A DNA stretch of 64,000 nt, from positions 1-64,000 of the forward strand of contig JAFRKO010000037.1 of NCBI GenBank assembly GCA_017431685.1, written 5' to 3'. Of the stretch, positions 55,956 to 63,846 are shown in pieces (positions within the stretch are counted from its first letter, which is position 1; the number at the start of each line of letters is the position of its first letter). The notes beneath the pieces were generated by a model. It was not told the DNA's origin. It did no database searches and was given only the letters and a program-made list of their open reading frames with translations. Position numbers and translations under genes: made by a program. Source of the DNA: Mogibacterium sp. (GTDB taxonomy: Bacteria; Bacillota; Clostridia; Peptostreptococcales; Anaerovoracaceae).

Positions 55956-56432
55956 TTAGAAAACTACTGCTAAATTGATTTTTGCTATTTTATCGGCAGG
56001 AATCGCAAGTTCTCCTGCTCCTGTATCTATCCTAACGATGCCGTTCTCCTTGCCCATGAGAACTCCTTCGTGTGACTTGCTGCCGTCGATCTGCTCATAA
56101 GTCTTTAATTCTACTTCTCTTCCGGCAAAGCGTATGTAGTCGGAATCCTTCAGAAGTTCTCTGTCAAGGCCTGCAGAGCTGACCTCAAGATTGTAGCTGC
56201 GGTCAATTATGTCTTTTTTATCGAGTGCCTCGCTCAGCCATACATTGACCTTCTCACAGTCATCTATGCTCACATACTCCGACTCTGCACCAGCCGGCTT
56301 ATCGAGACACACTCTCAGCACCCATGCCGGTCCTTCTTTCTTATATTCGACTTTATAGATGTCCAGTCCGTTCTCTTCAAGAAACGGCATCAGCATCTCA
56401 GTCACTTTAGCACTGATATCTTCTTTTGCCAT
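55956..56432 (-). CDS. rimP: Ribosome maturation factor RimP
   Basis: A 158-residue 30S assembly factor with an N-terminal alpha/beta domain and a C-terminal Sm-like domain. LDIYKVEYKKEGPAWVLRV and YNLEVSSAGLDRELL (about 88-102, the SSPG-like family motif) identify it. It is the first gene of the operon down to ppk1. Its leader carries the hairpin at 56464-56489. Confidence 0.94.
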   Translation of the reverse strand: MAKEDISAKVTEMLMPFLEENGLDIYKVEYKKEGPAWVLRVCLDKPAGAESEYVSIDDCEKVNVWLSEALDKKDIIDRSYNLEVSSAGLDRELLKDSDYIRFAGREVELKTYEQIDGSKSHEGVLMGKENGIVRIDTGAGELAIPADKIAKINLAVVF

Positions 56433-56463
56433 GTTTTCACCGCAGAAAAATCCCTACATAAGT

Positions 56464-56489
56464 GAAAGAGTGGGAGTCCCCACTCTTTC
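56464..56489 (-). promoter_or_regulatory. Strong hairpin in the rimP operon leader
   Basis: GAAAGAGTGGG and CCCACTCTTTC form a perfect 11-bp stem with a 4-nt loop (56464-56474 with 56479-56489). It would lie about 15 nt into the transcript from the promoter at 56511. No direct U-run follows (TTTTT comes 14 nt later), so it is a poor terminator for the upstream PBP gene. A processing or stability role is possible. Confidence 0.55.
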
Positions 56490-56510
56490 GAAACGTTAGC
56501 TTACTTTGCA

Positions 56511-56539
56511 CTTATACCACCAAAGTTCTGTAATTGCAA
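56511..56539 (-). promoter_or_regulatory. Promoter of the rimP-nusA-infB-pnp-ppk1 operon
   Basis: TTGCAA (56534-56539) and TATAAG (56511-56516) are exactly 17 nt apart on the minus strand. The predicted start near 56504 gives a 72-nt leader. Confidence 0.7.
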
Positions 56540-56566
56540 GGTTTTTTTGTTCAGGACGTACCATGA

Positions 56567-59500
56567 CTAGTTGTTTTTATCCTTTTTTCCCTTGCTGTCT
56601 GAACCGGAATCCTTCTTGCCGTCGTCATCCTTGTCCTTCTTATCTTTCTTTTCCTGTGGAGGTGGATCAGGCGGCTGTGTACCTGTTGTATAGTATTCAC
56701 CGTTTTTTATTATGACATTGTCAGGCTGCGATTTGTAAGTTCCTCCATGAGCCCTCTTCACCTGACTCATTACAGTGCCCCAGAGAGATGCTGCTGTAGC
56801 AGAGGTCGTATTCAGCTCTACATTGTTGTCTGTGCCGATCCAGAGCGCTGCCGCATAATTCGGTGTGAAACCATCGAACCAGATATCCCATGTCTCATCA
56901 GTAGTTCCGGTTTTGCCGCCGACCTGTTCTCCTGCAATCGCAGCATTGAATGCAATTCCGTCAGATACTACTGATTTGAGCACATCCGTCATGATAAACG
57001 CTACACCCTCGTTGAGAACTCTGGTCTCTTTTGACTTACCCTCGAGCAGTACCTTTCCGTCGCTGTCTGTGACCTTTGTATAGCAGATGCCTGAGTTGTG
57101 AACTCCTCCGTTCGGGAAAGTGGCATATGCGAGTGCCATGTCAAGAGGAGTGGCTCCCTCTGTCATAGCTCCGAGTCCCAGCGCGGCGAGATTGACATCG
57201 TTGTAAGCTTCACTCGTATCATCGACTGCAGTGCTGACTCCGAATTTCTTTACCATATCCATCGAGTAGTCAGTACCGACCTGCGCAAGTATTTTTACAG
57301 CACAGGTATTGATCGACAGCTGTATCGCCTGTCTGAAGGTTTTGTATCCCGTATATGTTCTTCCGAAGTTCTGAGGCCATGTCTTTCCGTTGACCGTCAT
57401 TTTCTCGTCAGTTACGCCGGAGCTTACGGTTATATAGTTGCCCCAGTATCTTGTACCCTGGTTATCGTAGCCGGTATCTTTGTATTCGAAGAGCTTGCCA
57501 TCCTTCTGATACTCATAGCTCTTTTGAAGAGCCGGAGCGTAAACCGCAAGAGGCTTGATGGATGATCCCGGCTGACGCGGACTTACGGCTCTGTTGAAGA
57601 GCTTATCTCCTTTAGCGCGTCTTGTGCCGGCCATCGCCTTGATTTCACCGGTTCCTACTTCAACTATTACCATTGCGCCTTCGACCTTTGCATCATCGCT
57701 TACGGCACTAGGAAAATTGTCTTTATTCTTGAATTCCCTGGTGACTACCTTCTGAGCCTGGGAATCAAGTGTCGAATAGATGTTGAGGCCTTTAGTATAA
57801 ATCAGTTTTTCTGCCTGCTCCTCGCTCAGATCGTACTGATCCATAAGGTCGTGTTTTACAGTATCAAGCAGATAATCCTTGAAAGACGAGCTTGCGGTCA
57901 TGCTTGCGCCCCCAGGTTCGATGAACTTTTTAAGAGGCTTCTTTGCCTTATCCGCCTTTTTCTGAGATATATATCCCTGTTCTGCCATAAGATCCAGAAC
58001 AAGATAACGTCTTTCCTGCGATATGTCATTCGCGTAGAGACCTTTCTCGATCTTGGTTGTTGTCTCAGCTCCGTCATCCTCTGTCATGAGGAGCGCATAA
58101 ACTCCGGGTGCCTGAGGCAGTGCGGCAAGCGCGGCACATTCCTTAAGAGTCAGATCTTCTACATCCTTACTGAAATACTTCTTTGCAGCCGTATCAACGC
58201 CGTAACATCCATAGCCAAGATAAATAGTGTTGAGATAAGCAGTCAGTATTTCCTCTTTGCTGAGCTCTTCTTCTATCTCATAAGCGTAGTACATCTCGAT
58301 TATCTTACGCTTTATCGATCTCACGCTCTTTTCTTCAGGCAGGAATATGTTTCTGGCGAGCTGCTGTGTGATAGTGCTTGTACCGCTTATCTCACCGCCT
58401 CCGGAGACGGAGTTCCAGATGGCTCCGAATATTCTCCTGAAATTGAATCCTTTATGCGTCCAGAAGGTCTTGTCTTCTATAGCGATAAACGCGTTCTTAA
58501 GGTTTTTTGGAAGCTCATCGTATTTTACGATGTCGCGGTTTTCTGACAGGTAGATATCGTTTGTCAGGTTTCCTTTATCATCATAAATATGAGTGCTTAC
58601 CTCAAGAGTATTGTATATCTGCTCAGGATGAATCGTATCTGCGTGCGCAATGGTGATCGCAGCATATGCGCCTCCGGCAATGCCACACACTATGCCAAGA
58701 GCAATAATTATTTCAAAGAAAGCCAGAACCCATCCGAAGAAGCCCTTTTTCTTTCTGACTTTTACTTTTTTCTTTTTACTCTTGTCCTTTTTCTTTCCGC
58801 CCTGATTATTTTCTGCAGGCGCGTTGGTATATGATGCTGTCTTTGCTTTATTCGTTTTCTTGGCCTCAGCTGCTTTTTTTGCTGAGGCGGTTTTATTTGC
58901 AACAGCTTTTTTATCCTTAAGCGTCTTACCTGATGGTACGGCTTTTACGGAAACTCCTTTTTTCACAGTTTTTTCAGGTTTCACAGCCTTCTTGTTCTTT
59001 GCTGCCTCCATCTCTGCAAAAATCGCAGCTTCAAGCTTAGCCTCATATTCAGCCTTCTGTTTCGCCTCTTCTGCCCGTTTTGCAACTTCTTCAGCTTTTC
59101 TGGCCTCTTCAGCTTTACGGATTTCCTCTTCCCTGGCAAGCATTCTCTGTCGCTCTGCTTCAGCAGCTTTGGAAGCCCTGCGGGCATCCTGCTGCGCAGC
59201 GATTTTTTTCTTCAAAGCAATTCTGGCAGACACGATTTTCTTTGAGAATTCAGATTGCCCCTGTGAAGAAGTCTTCTGCGGTGATGCTTTGACCGGTTTC
59301 ACATCTCCGGTCAAACTGTAATTTTCAGGCAGACCGTACTCCTTTTTTGGCTCTTCAGCAGCAGGTGCTTCTGCAGCAGGTGTTTCTGTGACCGGCGCAG
59401 CCGGAGCTGATTCCGGCGCTTTATCAGGTGCCGGTTCTGCCGGCTTGTTTTCGAAATCAAATGAAAGGCCGTCAGGTTCTCCCGGCTTATTGTCAAATTC

Positions 59501-59620
59501 AAATGAAAGACTCGCCGGTTCCTGCCGTCTGCCCATATTTGCTGATGCATTCCGGCGGTCCTGCGTGATTTCTCTGACCTTATCGTTGTTATTGTTGTTG
59601 TCGAACTGATCCGATGTCAT
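56567..59620 (-). CDS. Class A penicillin-binding protein (PBP1A) with a long cytoplasmic extension
   Basis: A 1017-residue bifunctional cell-wall synthase. A cytoplasmic N-terminal region of about 290 residues comes first. It holds a 14-residue tandem repeat (LSFEFDNKPGEPDG/LSFDFENKPAEPAP) and a Lys/Ala/Glu-rich likely coiled coil (about 125-215). A transmembrane helix (about 295-324) follows a basic patch. The GT51 transglycosylase has its catalytic Glu in AIEDKTFWTHKGFNFRR (about residue 382). The transpeptidase carries SSIK (catalytic Ser, in RQPGSSIKPLAVY), SIN (QLSINTCA) and KTGTTDETWDIWF. A Gly/Lys/Asp-rich tail ends the protein. I chose the ATG at 59620, with GGAG upstream; the in-frame TTG 12 nt earlier is part of that site. 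Usual PBP1 cytoplasmic segments are far shorter. Confidence 0.92.
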   Translation of the reverse strand: MTSDQFDNNNNNDKVREITQDRRNASANMGRRQEPASLSFEFDNKPGEPDGLSFDFENKPAEPAPDKAPESAPAAPVTETPAAEAPAAEEPKKEYGLPENYSLTGDVKPVKASPQKTSSQGQSEFSKKIVSARIALKKKIAAQQDARRASKAAEAERQRMLAREEEIRKAEEARKAEEVAKRAEEAKQKAEYEAKLEAAIFAEMEAAKNKKAVKPEKTVKKGVSVKAVPSGKTLKDKKAVANKTASAKKAAEAKKTNKAKTASYTNAPAENNQGGKKKDKSKKKKVKVRKKKGFFGWVLAFFEIIIALGIVCGIAGGAYAAITIAHADTIHPEQIYNTLEVSTHIYDDKGNLTNDIYLSENRDIVKYDELPKNLKNAFIAIEDKTFWTHKGFNFRRIFGAIWNSVSGGGEISGTSTITQQLARNIFLPEEKSVRSIKRKIIEMYYAYEIEEELSKEEILTAYLNTIYLGYGCYGVDTAAKKYFSKDVEDLTLKECAALAALPQAPGVYALLMTEDDGAETTTKIEKGLYANDISQERRYLVLDLMAEQGYISQKKADKAKKPLKKFIEPGGASMTASSSFKDYLLDTVKHDLMDQYDLSEEQAEKLIYTKGLNIYSTLDSQAQKVVTREFKNKDNFPSAVSDDAKVEGAMVIVEVGTGEIKAMAGTRRAKGDKLFNRAVSPRQPGSSIKPLAVYAPALQKSYEYQKDGKLFEYKDTGYDNQGTRYWGNYITVSSGVTDEKMTVNGKTWPQNFGRTYTGYKTFRQAIQLSINTCAVKILAQVGTDYSMDMVKKFGVSTAVDDTSEAYNDVNLAALGLGAMTEGATPLDMALAYATFPNGGVHNSGICYTKVTDSDGKVLLEGKSKETRVLNEGVAFIMTDVLKSVVSDGIAFNAAIAGEQVGGKTGTTDETWDIWFDGFTPNYAAALWIGTDNNVELNTTSATAASLWGTVMSQVKRAHGGTYKSQPDNVIIKNGEYYTTGTQPPDPPPQEKKDKKDKDDDGKKDSGSDSKGKKDKNN
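59429..59512. repeat. Two-copy 42-bp coding tandem repeat in the PBP gene
   Basis: Two adjacent 42-bp units encode SLSFEFDNKPGEPD and GLSFDFENKPAEPA. They match at most codons and look like a recent internal duplication. Confidence 0.7.
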
Positions 59621-59665
59621 CTTTTTCTCCAACAGTCATATATAGTTTTCACTTCAAATACAAAA

Positions 59666-59688
59666 GTGCGGAATTCCTAGTTCCGCAC
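59666..59688 (-). terminator. Hairpin between the metal ATPase gene and the PBP gene
   Basis: GTGCGGAA (59666-59673) and TTCCGCAC (59681-59688) form an 8-bp stem with a 7-nt loop. On the minus strand it is followed by TTTTGTATTTG, a fair terminator for the efflux operon about 110 nt after its stop. It also overlaps the predicted start of the PBP transcript. Confidence 0.65.
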
Positions 59689-59689
59689 C

Positions 59690-59698
59690 ATTTTAGCA
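59690..59698 (-). promoter_or_regulatory. Possible extended -10 promoter of the PBP gene
   Basis: TGCTAAAAT on the minus strand is an extended -10 without a clear -35. The start would fall inside the hairpin at 59666-59688. Confidence 0.4.
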
Positions 59699-59799
59699 CA
59701 AAATGTTGTCTTTATATCTATTTTTGACGCTATATTTAGATTAAGATGTATTAAGGTAACAATTTCGCAGCACATCCTTAATGCACCTGCTTTACAGAT

Positions 59800-61731
59800 T
59801 TATCTGTTGAGCATACGCATGGAATTCAGTATGCAGATAACTGCAACACCCACATCTGCAAATACGGCTATCCACATGTTGGCTATACCCAGTGCGCCGA
59901 GAACAAGACAGCCGAACTTTACAAAAAGAGCAAACGCTATGTTCTGCCTCGAAATTCCAAGAGTCTTACGGGCAATTCTCATCACAGCCGGAATCTTTCC
60001 GAGGTCATCATCCATTATAACGACATCCGCAGCCTCTATTGCCGCGTCGGACCCGAGAGAGCCCATCGCTATGCCTGCATCAGCTACTGACAGAACCGGA
60101 GCGTCATTTATGCCATCACCTACGAAAGCAAGTCTGCCGCGATTTTTATCAGCCTTATCGCCTGATCCTGCTCTGTTTCTGAGCTCATCCAGGAGGTCCT
60201 CTACGACACTTACCTTATCCTGCGGCAGGAGTTCCGCTCTGTATTCCGTGATTCCCAGTTCGGAAGCCACAGATGAAGCGACCTTCTCAGAGTCACCTGT
60301 AAGCATAATTACGGACTTCACACCTGCGTTCATCATTTCGCGTATTGCTTCTTTTGAGCCGTCTTTAGGCATGTCCGCTACAATGATCGTCCCTATATAC
60401 TTTCCGTTTTTCGCAACATAGCAGTTTGTCCCGCTGACGTCTGCAGTCAGCTCTGTAATATCGATACCCTCTTCATCAAAGAAGCCTTTGTTGCCTACAG
60501 TGATTGTATCGCGTCCTGCCTTTGCAGTTATTCCCTTGCCGGCAACATTCCTTACATTTTTTATTTTAGACTGTGCAATAGGGTTTTCGCAGGCTTCGAT
60601 TATTGCTGCCGCAATAGGATGCGTCGATCCTGCTTCCGCTGCGGCTGCATATCTTATGATCTGGTCGGTGTCATATCCTTCTGCGGCTTCTACCATTGCC
60701 ACTTTGAATTTACCCTCTGTAAGTGTGCCGGTCTTGTCAGATACCACGGTGTCGAGGTCAGCCAGGGTTTCAAGATAGTTTGATCCTTTGACAAGAACAC
60801 CTTTTGATGACGCGGCTCCTATGCCCCCGAAAAACGCGAGCGGCACGGATATAACAAGTGCGCATGGGCACGATATTACCAGAAAGGTGCATGCCCTGAG
60901 TACCCATATGCCGAATTCAGAAGCGAAGTGTCCCGAAATAAGCGGCGGCAGAAACGCAAGTATGACCGCTGCTACCACTACTGTAGGAGTGTAGTAGTGA
61001 GCGAATCTTGTGATGAAGTTTTCAGTAACTGACTTGCGCGATGACGCCTCTTCAACAAGCTCAAGTATCTGTGACACCGTACAGTCATCGAATTCTTTCT
61101 CCGCCCTAATTCTGAGCAGCGTTTCTCCGTTGATGCAGCCCGATATGACCTGTTCTCCCACGCTTACAAGTCTCGGGAGCGATTCTCCTGTAAGAGCCGA
61201 AGTGTTCACAAACCCGCTTCCCTCGATTACTATGCCGTCCGTAGGCACCTTTTCACCAGGCTTTATGACCAGAATATCCCCTACCTCTATTTCGTCGGGA
61301 TCTATGATTTCCACGCTGCCGTCTTCAGCTTCACGGTTAGCGAAGTCAGGCGCCATGCTCATGAGTTCAGCAATAGAGCCTCTGGATTTTCCGACTGCAT
61401 ATTCCTGGAAGAACTCTCCTACCTGATAGAACAGCATGACCGCAACGGCTTCTCCGAATTCTCCGCATCCGAAGGCGCCTATGGTTGCCAGGGTCATGAG
61501 AAAACTCTCATCGAAGAGCTGCCGGTTTTTGATTCCGATCAGACATTTGCGTACTACATCGTGTCCGACGATGAAATAAGGTATGAGATACAGCAGAAGC
61601 TCCGCAATCATTCCTCCCGTTGTATCAGGGAATAATCCGGCGTGTTCTGCGATCATCAGTATCACGAACAATACCAGCGAAATACCGATCTGTTTTAATT
61701 CTTTTTTCTGTTTATTTGTAAATCTTCCCAT
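59800..61731 (-). CDS. P1B-type Zn/Cd/Pb efflux ATPase, lacking its own HMA domain
   Basis: A 643-residue heavy-metal-exporting ATPase of the CadA/ZntA (P1B-2) kind. The transmembrane metal site is SCPCALVISVP, the phosphorylated Asp lies in SDKTGTLTEG, and the HP motif is STHPIAAA. The hinge GDGINDAPVL and the final-helix motif FADVGVAVICILNSMR (with the P1B-2 aspartate) are intact. The N-terminal metal-binding domain is missing from the polypeptide and is encoded separately just upstream. The stop of that gene and this start share a base (TGATG). An alternative GTG start lies one codon upstream. ArsR at the operon head should control it. Confidence 0.9.
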   Translation of the reverse strand: MGRFTNKQKKELKQIGISLVLFVILMIAEHAGLFPDTTGGMIAELLLYLIPYFIVGHDVVRKCLIGIKNRQLFDESFLMTLATIGAFGCGEFGEAVAVMLFYQVGEFFQEYAVGKSRGSIAELMSMAPDFANREAEDGSVEIIDPDEIEVGDILVIKPGEKVPTDGIVIEGSGFVNTSALTGESLPRLVSVGEQVISGCINGETLLRIRAEKEFDDCTVSQILELVEEASSRKSVTENFITRFAHYYTPTVVVAAVILAFLPPLISGHFASEFGIWVLRACTFLVISCPCALVISVPLAFFGGIGAASSKGVLVKGSNYLETLADLDTVVSDKTGTLTEGKFKVAMVEAAEGYDTDQIIRYAAAAEAGSTHPIAAAIIEACENPIAQSKIKNVRNVAGKGITAKAGRDTITVGNKGFFDEEGIDITELTADVSGTNCYVAKNGKYIGTIIVADMPKDGSKEAIREMMNAGVKSVIMLTGDSEKVASSVASELGITEYRAELLPQDKVSVVEDLLDELRNRAGSGDKADKNRGRLAFVGDGINDAPVLSVADAGIAMGSLGSDAAIEAADVVIMDDDLGKIPAVMRIARKTLGISRQNIAFALFVKFGCLVLGALGIANMWIAVFADVGVAVICILNSMRMLNR

Positions 61732-61949
61732 CACAGAACTACCTTGCAGTCAGGCTCAACCTTTGCAATACGCTTTACCGCTTCTTCAACGACTTTATCG
61801 AATACCGCGTCATCCGCATCTATCATCATTTTCTGAGTCATGAAGCTTACAGAAGCGTCATTGACGCCGTCGATCTTCTTTATTGCTTCCTCCATTTTTG
61901 CAGCACAGTTAGCGCAGTCCAGATCGATGAGTTTGAATTTCTTTTTCAT
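61731..61949 (-). CDS. Stand-alone heavy-metal-associated (HMA) domain protein
   Basis: A 72-residue ferredoxin-like metal-binding domain, similar to copper-chaperone/CadA N-terminal modules. The metal site is C12-x2-C15 in LDCANCAAKMEEAI. VSFMTQKMMIDAD and the final VEPDCKVVL match HMA strands. It is translationally coupled to the ATPase (TGATG) and probably acts as its detached metal-binding domain. AAGGAG precedes the ATG. Splitting it from the ATPase is known in some Firmicutes. Confidence 0.9.
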   Translation of the reverse strand: MKKKFKLIDLDCANCAAKMEEAIKKIDGVNDASVSFMTQKMMIDADDAVFDKVVEEAVKRIAKVEPDCKVVL

Positions 61950-61981
61950 TTCCGTTCTCCTTTTCCTTTTCAGCAGAAACC

Positions 61982-62293
61982 TTATTCTTCGATGTGTTCT
62001 TTTCCCATCTCAATGATGGTCTTAACATGGTCGTCATCGAGGGAATAATAGATCGCTTTTCCCTCACGGCGGCTCTTTATGAGCTTGCCCGTCTTAAGCG
62101 CCTTGAGCTGGTGCGATACGGCGGACTGATTCATCTCGATATCTTCACATATCTCGCTGACGTTCTTTTCTCCGTCAAACAGATCATAAAGTATCTTTAT
62201 CCTGGTAGAATCCGCGAACATTTTAAAAAGTTCAGCCAGCTCGAGCAGTTCCTCCTCGCTCAGATCCTTTATCATGTAATCAATTTCTGTCAT
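61982..62293 (-). CDS. ArsR/SmtB-family metal-sensing repressor (CzrA-like)
   Basis: A 103-residue winged-helix repressor. The recognition helix is in SEICEDIEMNQSAVSHQLKALK, with the wing in KSRREGKAIYYSL. The alpha-5 zinc site is complete: D87-x-H89 and H100-x2-E103 (DDDHVKTIIEMGKEHIEE), as in zinc/cobalt sensors CzrA and SmtB. No CxC alpha-3 site of the cadmium/arsenic type is present. I chose the ATG at 62293, with GAGGA upstream; the TTG just before it is part of the spacer. It heads the operon and likely represses itself through the palindrome at 62316-62357. Confidence 0.92.
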   Translation of the reverse strand: MTEIDYMIKDLSEEELLELAELFKMFADSTRIKILYDLFDGEKNVSEICEDIEMNQSAVSHQLKALKTGKLIKSRREGKAIYYSLDDDHVKTIIEMGKEHIEE

Positions 62294-62315
62294 CAATTGT
62301 TCCTCTTATAAAAAA

Positions 62316-62357
62316 AACATATGCTAATATATTCATATGAATATATTAGCATATGTT
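62316..62357. promoter_or_regulatory. 42-bp perfect palindromic operator of the metal-efflux operon
   Basis: Every base from 62316 to 62336 pairs with 62337 to 62357. CATATG occurs three times inside it (62318, 62334, 62350), at 16-bp spacing. The centre ATTCATATGAAT resembles known ArsR/SmtB-family dyads. It covers the -10 box, so bound repressor would block transcription. Confidence 0.8.
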
Positions 62358-62370
62358 CATTGTAAGTCAA
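62343..62370 (-). promoter_or_regulatory. Promoter of the arsR-HMA-ATPase operon
   Basis: TTGACT (62365-62370) and TAATAT (62343-62348) lie 16 nt apart on the minus strand, with an extended TGC before the -10. The -10 is inside the 42-bp palindrome. Confidence 0.75.
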
Positions 62371-62389
62371 GCCTTTATTTAAAATAGTT

Positions 62390-63487
62390 TCAGTCTGTGA
62401 AGCCGTCCCAGACAGGTATGCCCGTGTAAACCTGGGGCTCCTCTTCACCTCTCAGCACTCTGAGCGCTCCCGCCGCCATTGTTTCGTGCTCTACCTCTCC
62501 CGGATACGAATAGACCGGAGCGATCCAGCCGCAGCGATCTTTTATATAGTCATATATATCTCTGAATCTCAGAAGTCCGCCTCCGAGGATTATCGCATCA
62601 ACATTGCCGGACAGAACAACCGCCATTTCTCCTATGCCCTTGCATATATTGTAGATCATGGCATTCCAGACACGTACCGCCTTCGGATCACCTGACTCTA
62701 CCAGCTCATGCACTTTGTCTGAATCCGAAGTGCCGAAATGGCTCACAAAACCTGCCGATCTGGTGCAGGCACTTCCAACTTTCATGTTTTCTTTATTACT
62801 GAAGTATTCAACAGCAGGCTGCACAGGCAGAGCGCCTATACGTGTCGGTGTGAACGGCCCCTCTCCAAGAGCGTTGTTTGTGCCATCCACCATGCGCCCG
62901 TGATCGTGAGCAGATATGGACATGCCGCCGTCTATATGGCAGACGATAAGATTTGAATCCTCATATTTTATGCCATGCTTTTCGCAGTGCAGCCGTGCTG
63001 TGCCCCTGAGATTCAGCACATGCAGGCTCGATCCCCTGTAGAATCCGTCTATACCGGTTATGCGGGCCTCATCGATGAATTCATCCACCTTAGGTCCGTC
63101 TACCATCAGAGCTTTTCCTCCGTATTCAGCAGCAAGCTCACGTGCCAGAGGTGCTCCCAGGTTAGCCGGATGATCCACACCTGTCACCTTGTTGCGGGTA
63201 TCTTCTAAAAGCTTATCGTTAATTTCGTATACGCCGCTGCGGATCGTAGCTGTGCTGCCACCGCGCCCCACTATCGCATCCACACCATGCAGATCTATGC
63301 TATTCTCATCAAGAAAATCAAGTATCATCTGCTTTCTGAATTCAAGCTGATCCGCAGCACAGTCAAATTTTGCAAGCTCAGGCGCATCATGGAATACGTT
63401 GGCTTCGTAAAGTTTGTTTTCGTCTTCAAAGTATGCGAGTTTTGTGGATGTGGATCCTGGATTTATGACGAATATTCTGTAACTCAT
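62390..63487 (-). CDS. buk: Butyrate kinase-family acyl kinase, copy 2
   Basis: A 365-residue acetokinase-family protein with VINPGSTSTKLAYFED at the start, VGRGG, VCHIDGGMSISAHDHG and GEGPFTPTRIGALP. Unlike copy 1, its adenosine-side motif keeps glycines (IILGGGLLRFRDI). Both copies share the RFRxxxDYI and HVLNLRGTA-type stretches and probably belong to one subfamily. It would make ATP from an acyl phosphate at the end of butyrate or branched-chain acid fermentation. No phosphotransacylase is adjacent. It is divergent from the small gene at 63584 and followed by the metal-efflux promoter. Confidence 0.87.
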   Translation of the reverse strand: MSYRIFVINPGSTSTKLAYFEDENKLYEANVFHDAPELAKFDCAADQLEFRKQMILDFLDENSIDLHGVDAIVGRGGSTATIRSGVYEINDKLLEDTRNKVTGVDHPANLGAPLARELAAEYGGKALMVDGPKVDEFIDEARITGIDGFYRGSSLHVLNLRGTARLHCEKHGIKYEDSNLIVCHIDGGMSISAHDHGRMVDGTNNALGEGPFTPTRIGALPVQPAVEYFSNKENMKVGSACTRSAGFVSHFGTSDSDKVHELVESGDPKAVRVWNAMIYNICKGIGEMAVVLSGNVDAIILGGGLLRFRDIYDYIKDRCGWIAPVYSYPGEVEHETMAAGALRVLRGEEEPQVYTGIPVWDGFTD

Positions 63488-63527
63488 ATCGTTTCAGTTT
63501 TTATACAATCAAATACAATTTCTGTTA

Positions 63528-63556
63528 TTGAATATAGAACATTTGTTCGGTATCAT
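63528..63556 (+). promoter_or_regulatory. Promoter of the small plus-strand gene with an embedded LexA/DinR-like box
   Basis: TTGAAT (63528-63533) and TATCAT (63551-63556) are exactly 17 nt apart. Between them lies GAACATTTGTTC (63537-63548), matching the Gram-positive SOS box core GAAC-N4-GTTC, with a G on its 3' side as in CGAAC...GTTCG. A repressor bound here would block the promoter. Confidence 0.6.
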
Positions 63557-63583
63557 TGTACTGCCGGGATTCCATTGAGTATT

Positions 63584-63841
63584 ATGAGACAGGCAGTTGA
63601 TGTACTGGCCGTTTTCGATGTAGGAGCGATGTCTCCCCGTCCTATCAGATTCAAGGTTGTGGAGTTCGGAATAAAGAAAACGGTCAGGGTGACGGACATT
63701 AAGAATATCGAGTGGCTCGGCGCAGGCGGTGTTTCACGCATCGTCTATGATTGCTGTACAGTCAATGAGGGACGACGTGTTGATTACCGGCTTCTTTACT
63801 TCTATCGTGAATGCCGCTGGGAAATCGAACGGAGCGCGTGA
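63584..63841 (+). CDS. Small uncharacterised protein, possibly SOS-regulated
   Basis: An 85-residue protein starting MRQAVDVLAVFDVGAMSP. It is predicted mostly beta (RPIRFKVVEFGIKK, RLLYFYRECRWEIER) and has no membrane segment. It resembles small conserved clostridial proteins of unknown role (AVFD...PxRFK...VxRV...YxL), an impression only. I chose the ATG at 63584 because a promoter ends 27 nt upstream; the longer frame would run antisense through butyrate kinase 2. The ribosome binding site is weak. It converges on polC with only 5 nt between stops and no terminator. Confidence 0.65.
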   Translation: MRQAVDVLAVFDVGAMSPRPIRFKVVEFGIKKTVRVTDIKNIEWLGAGGVSRIVYDCCTVNEGRRVDYRLLYFYRECRWEIERSA

Positions 63842-63846
63842 TGTCC

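Noticed and set aside
62297-62389. The 42-bp palindrome as a transcription terminator for butyrate kinase 2
   Set aside because: The stem is AT-rich with no loop, and it overlaps a clear promoter; an operator fits better, though some termination at the T-run 62308-62315 is not excluded.
63287-63583. Longer version of the small plus-strand gene starting at 63287
   Set aside because: The extra part lies antisense to butyrate kinase 2, is low-complexity in character, and starts upstream of the promoter at 63528-63556.
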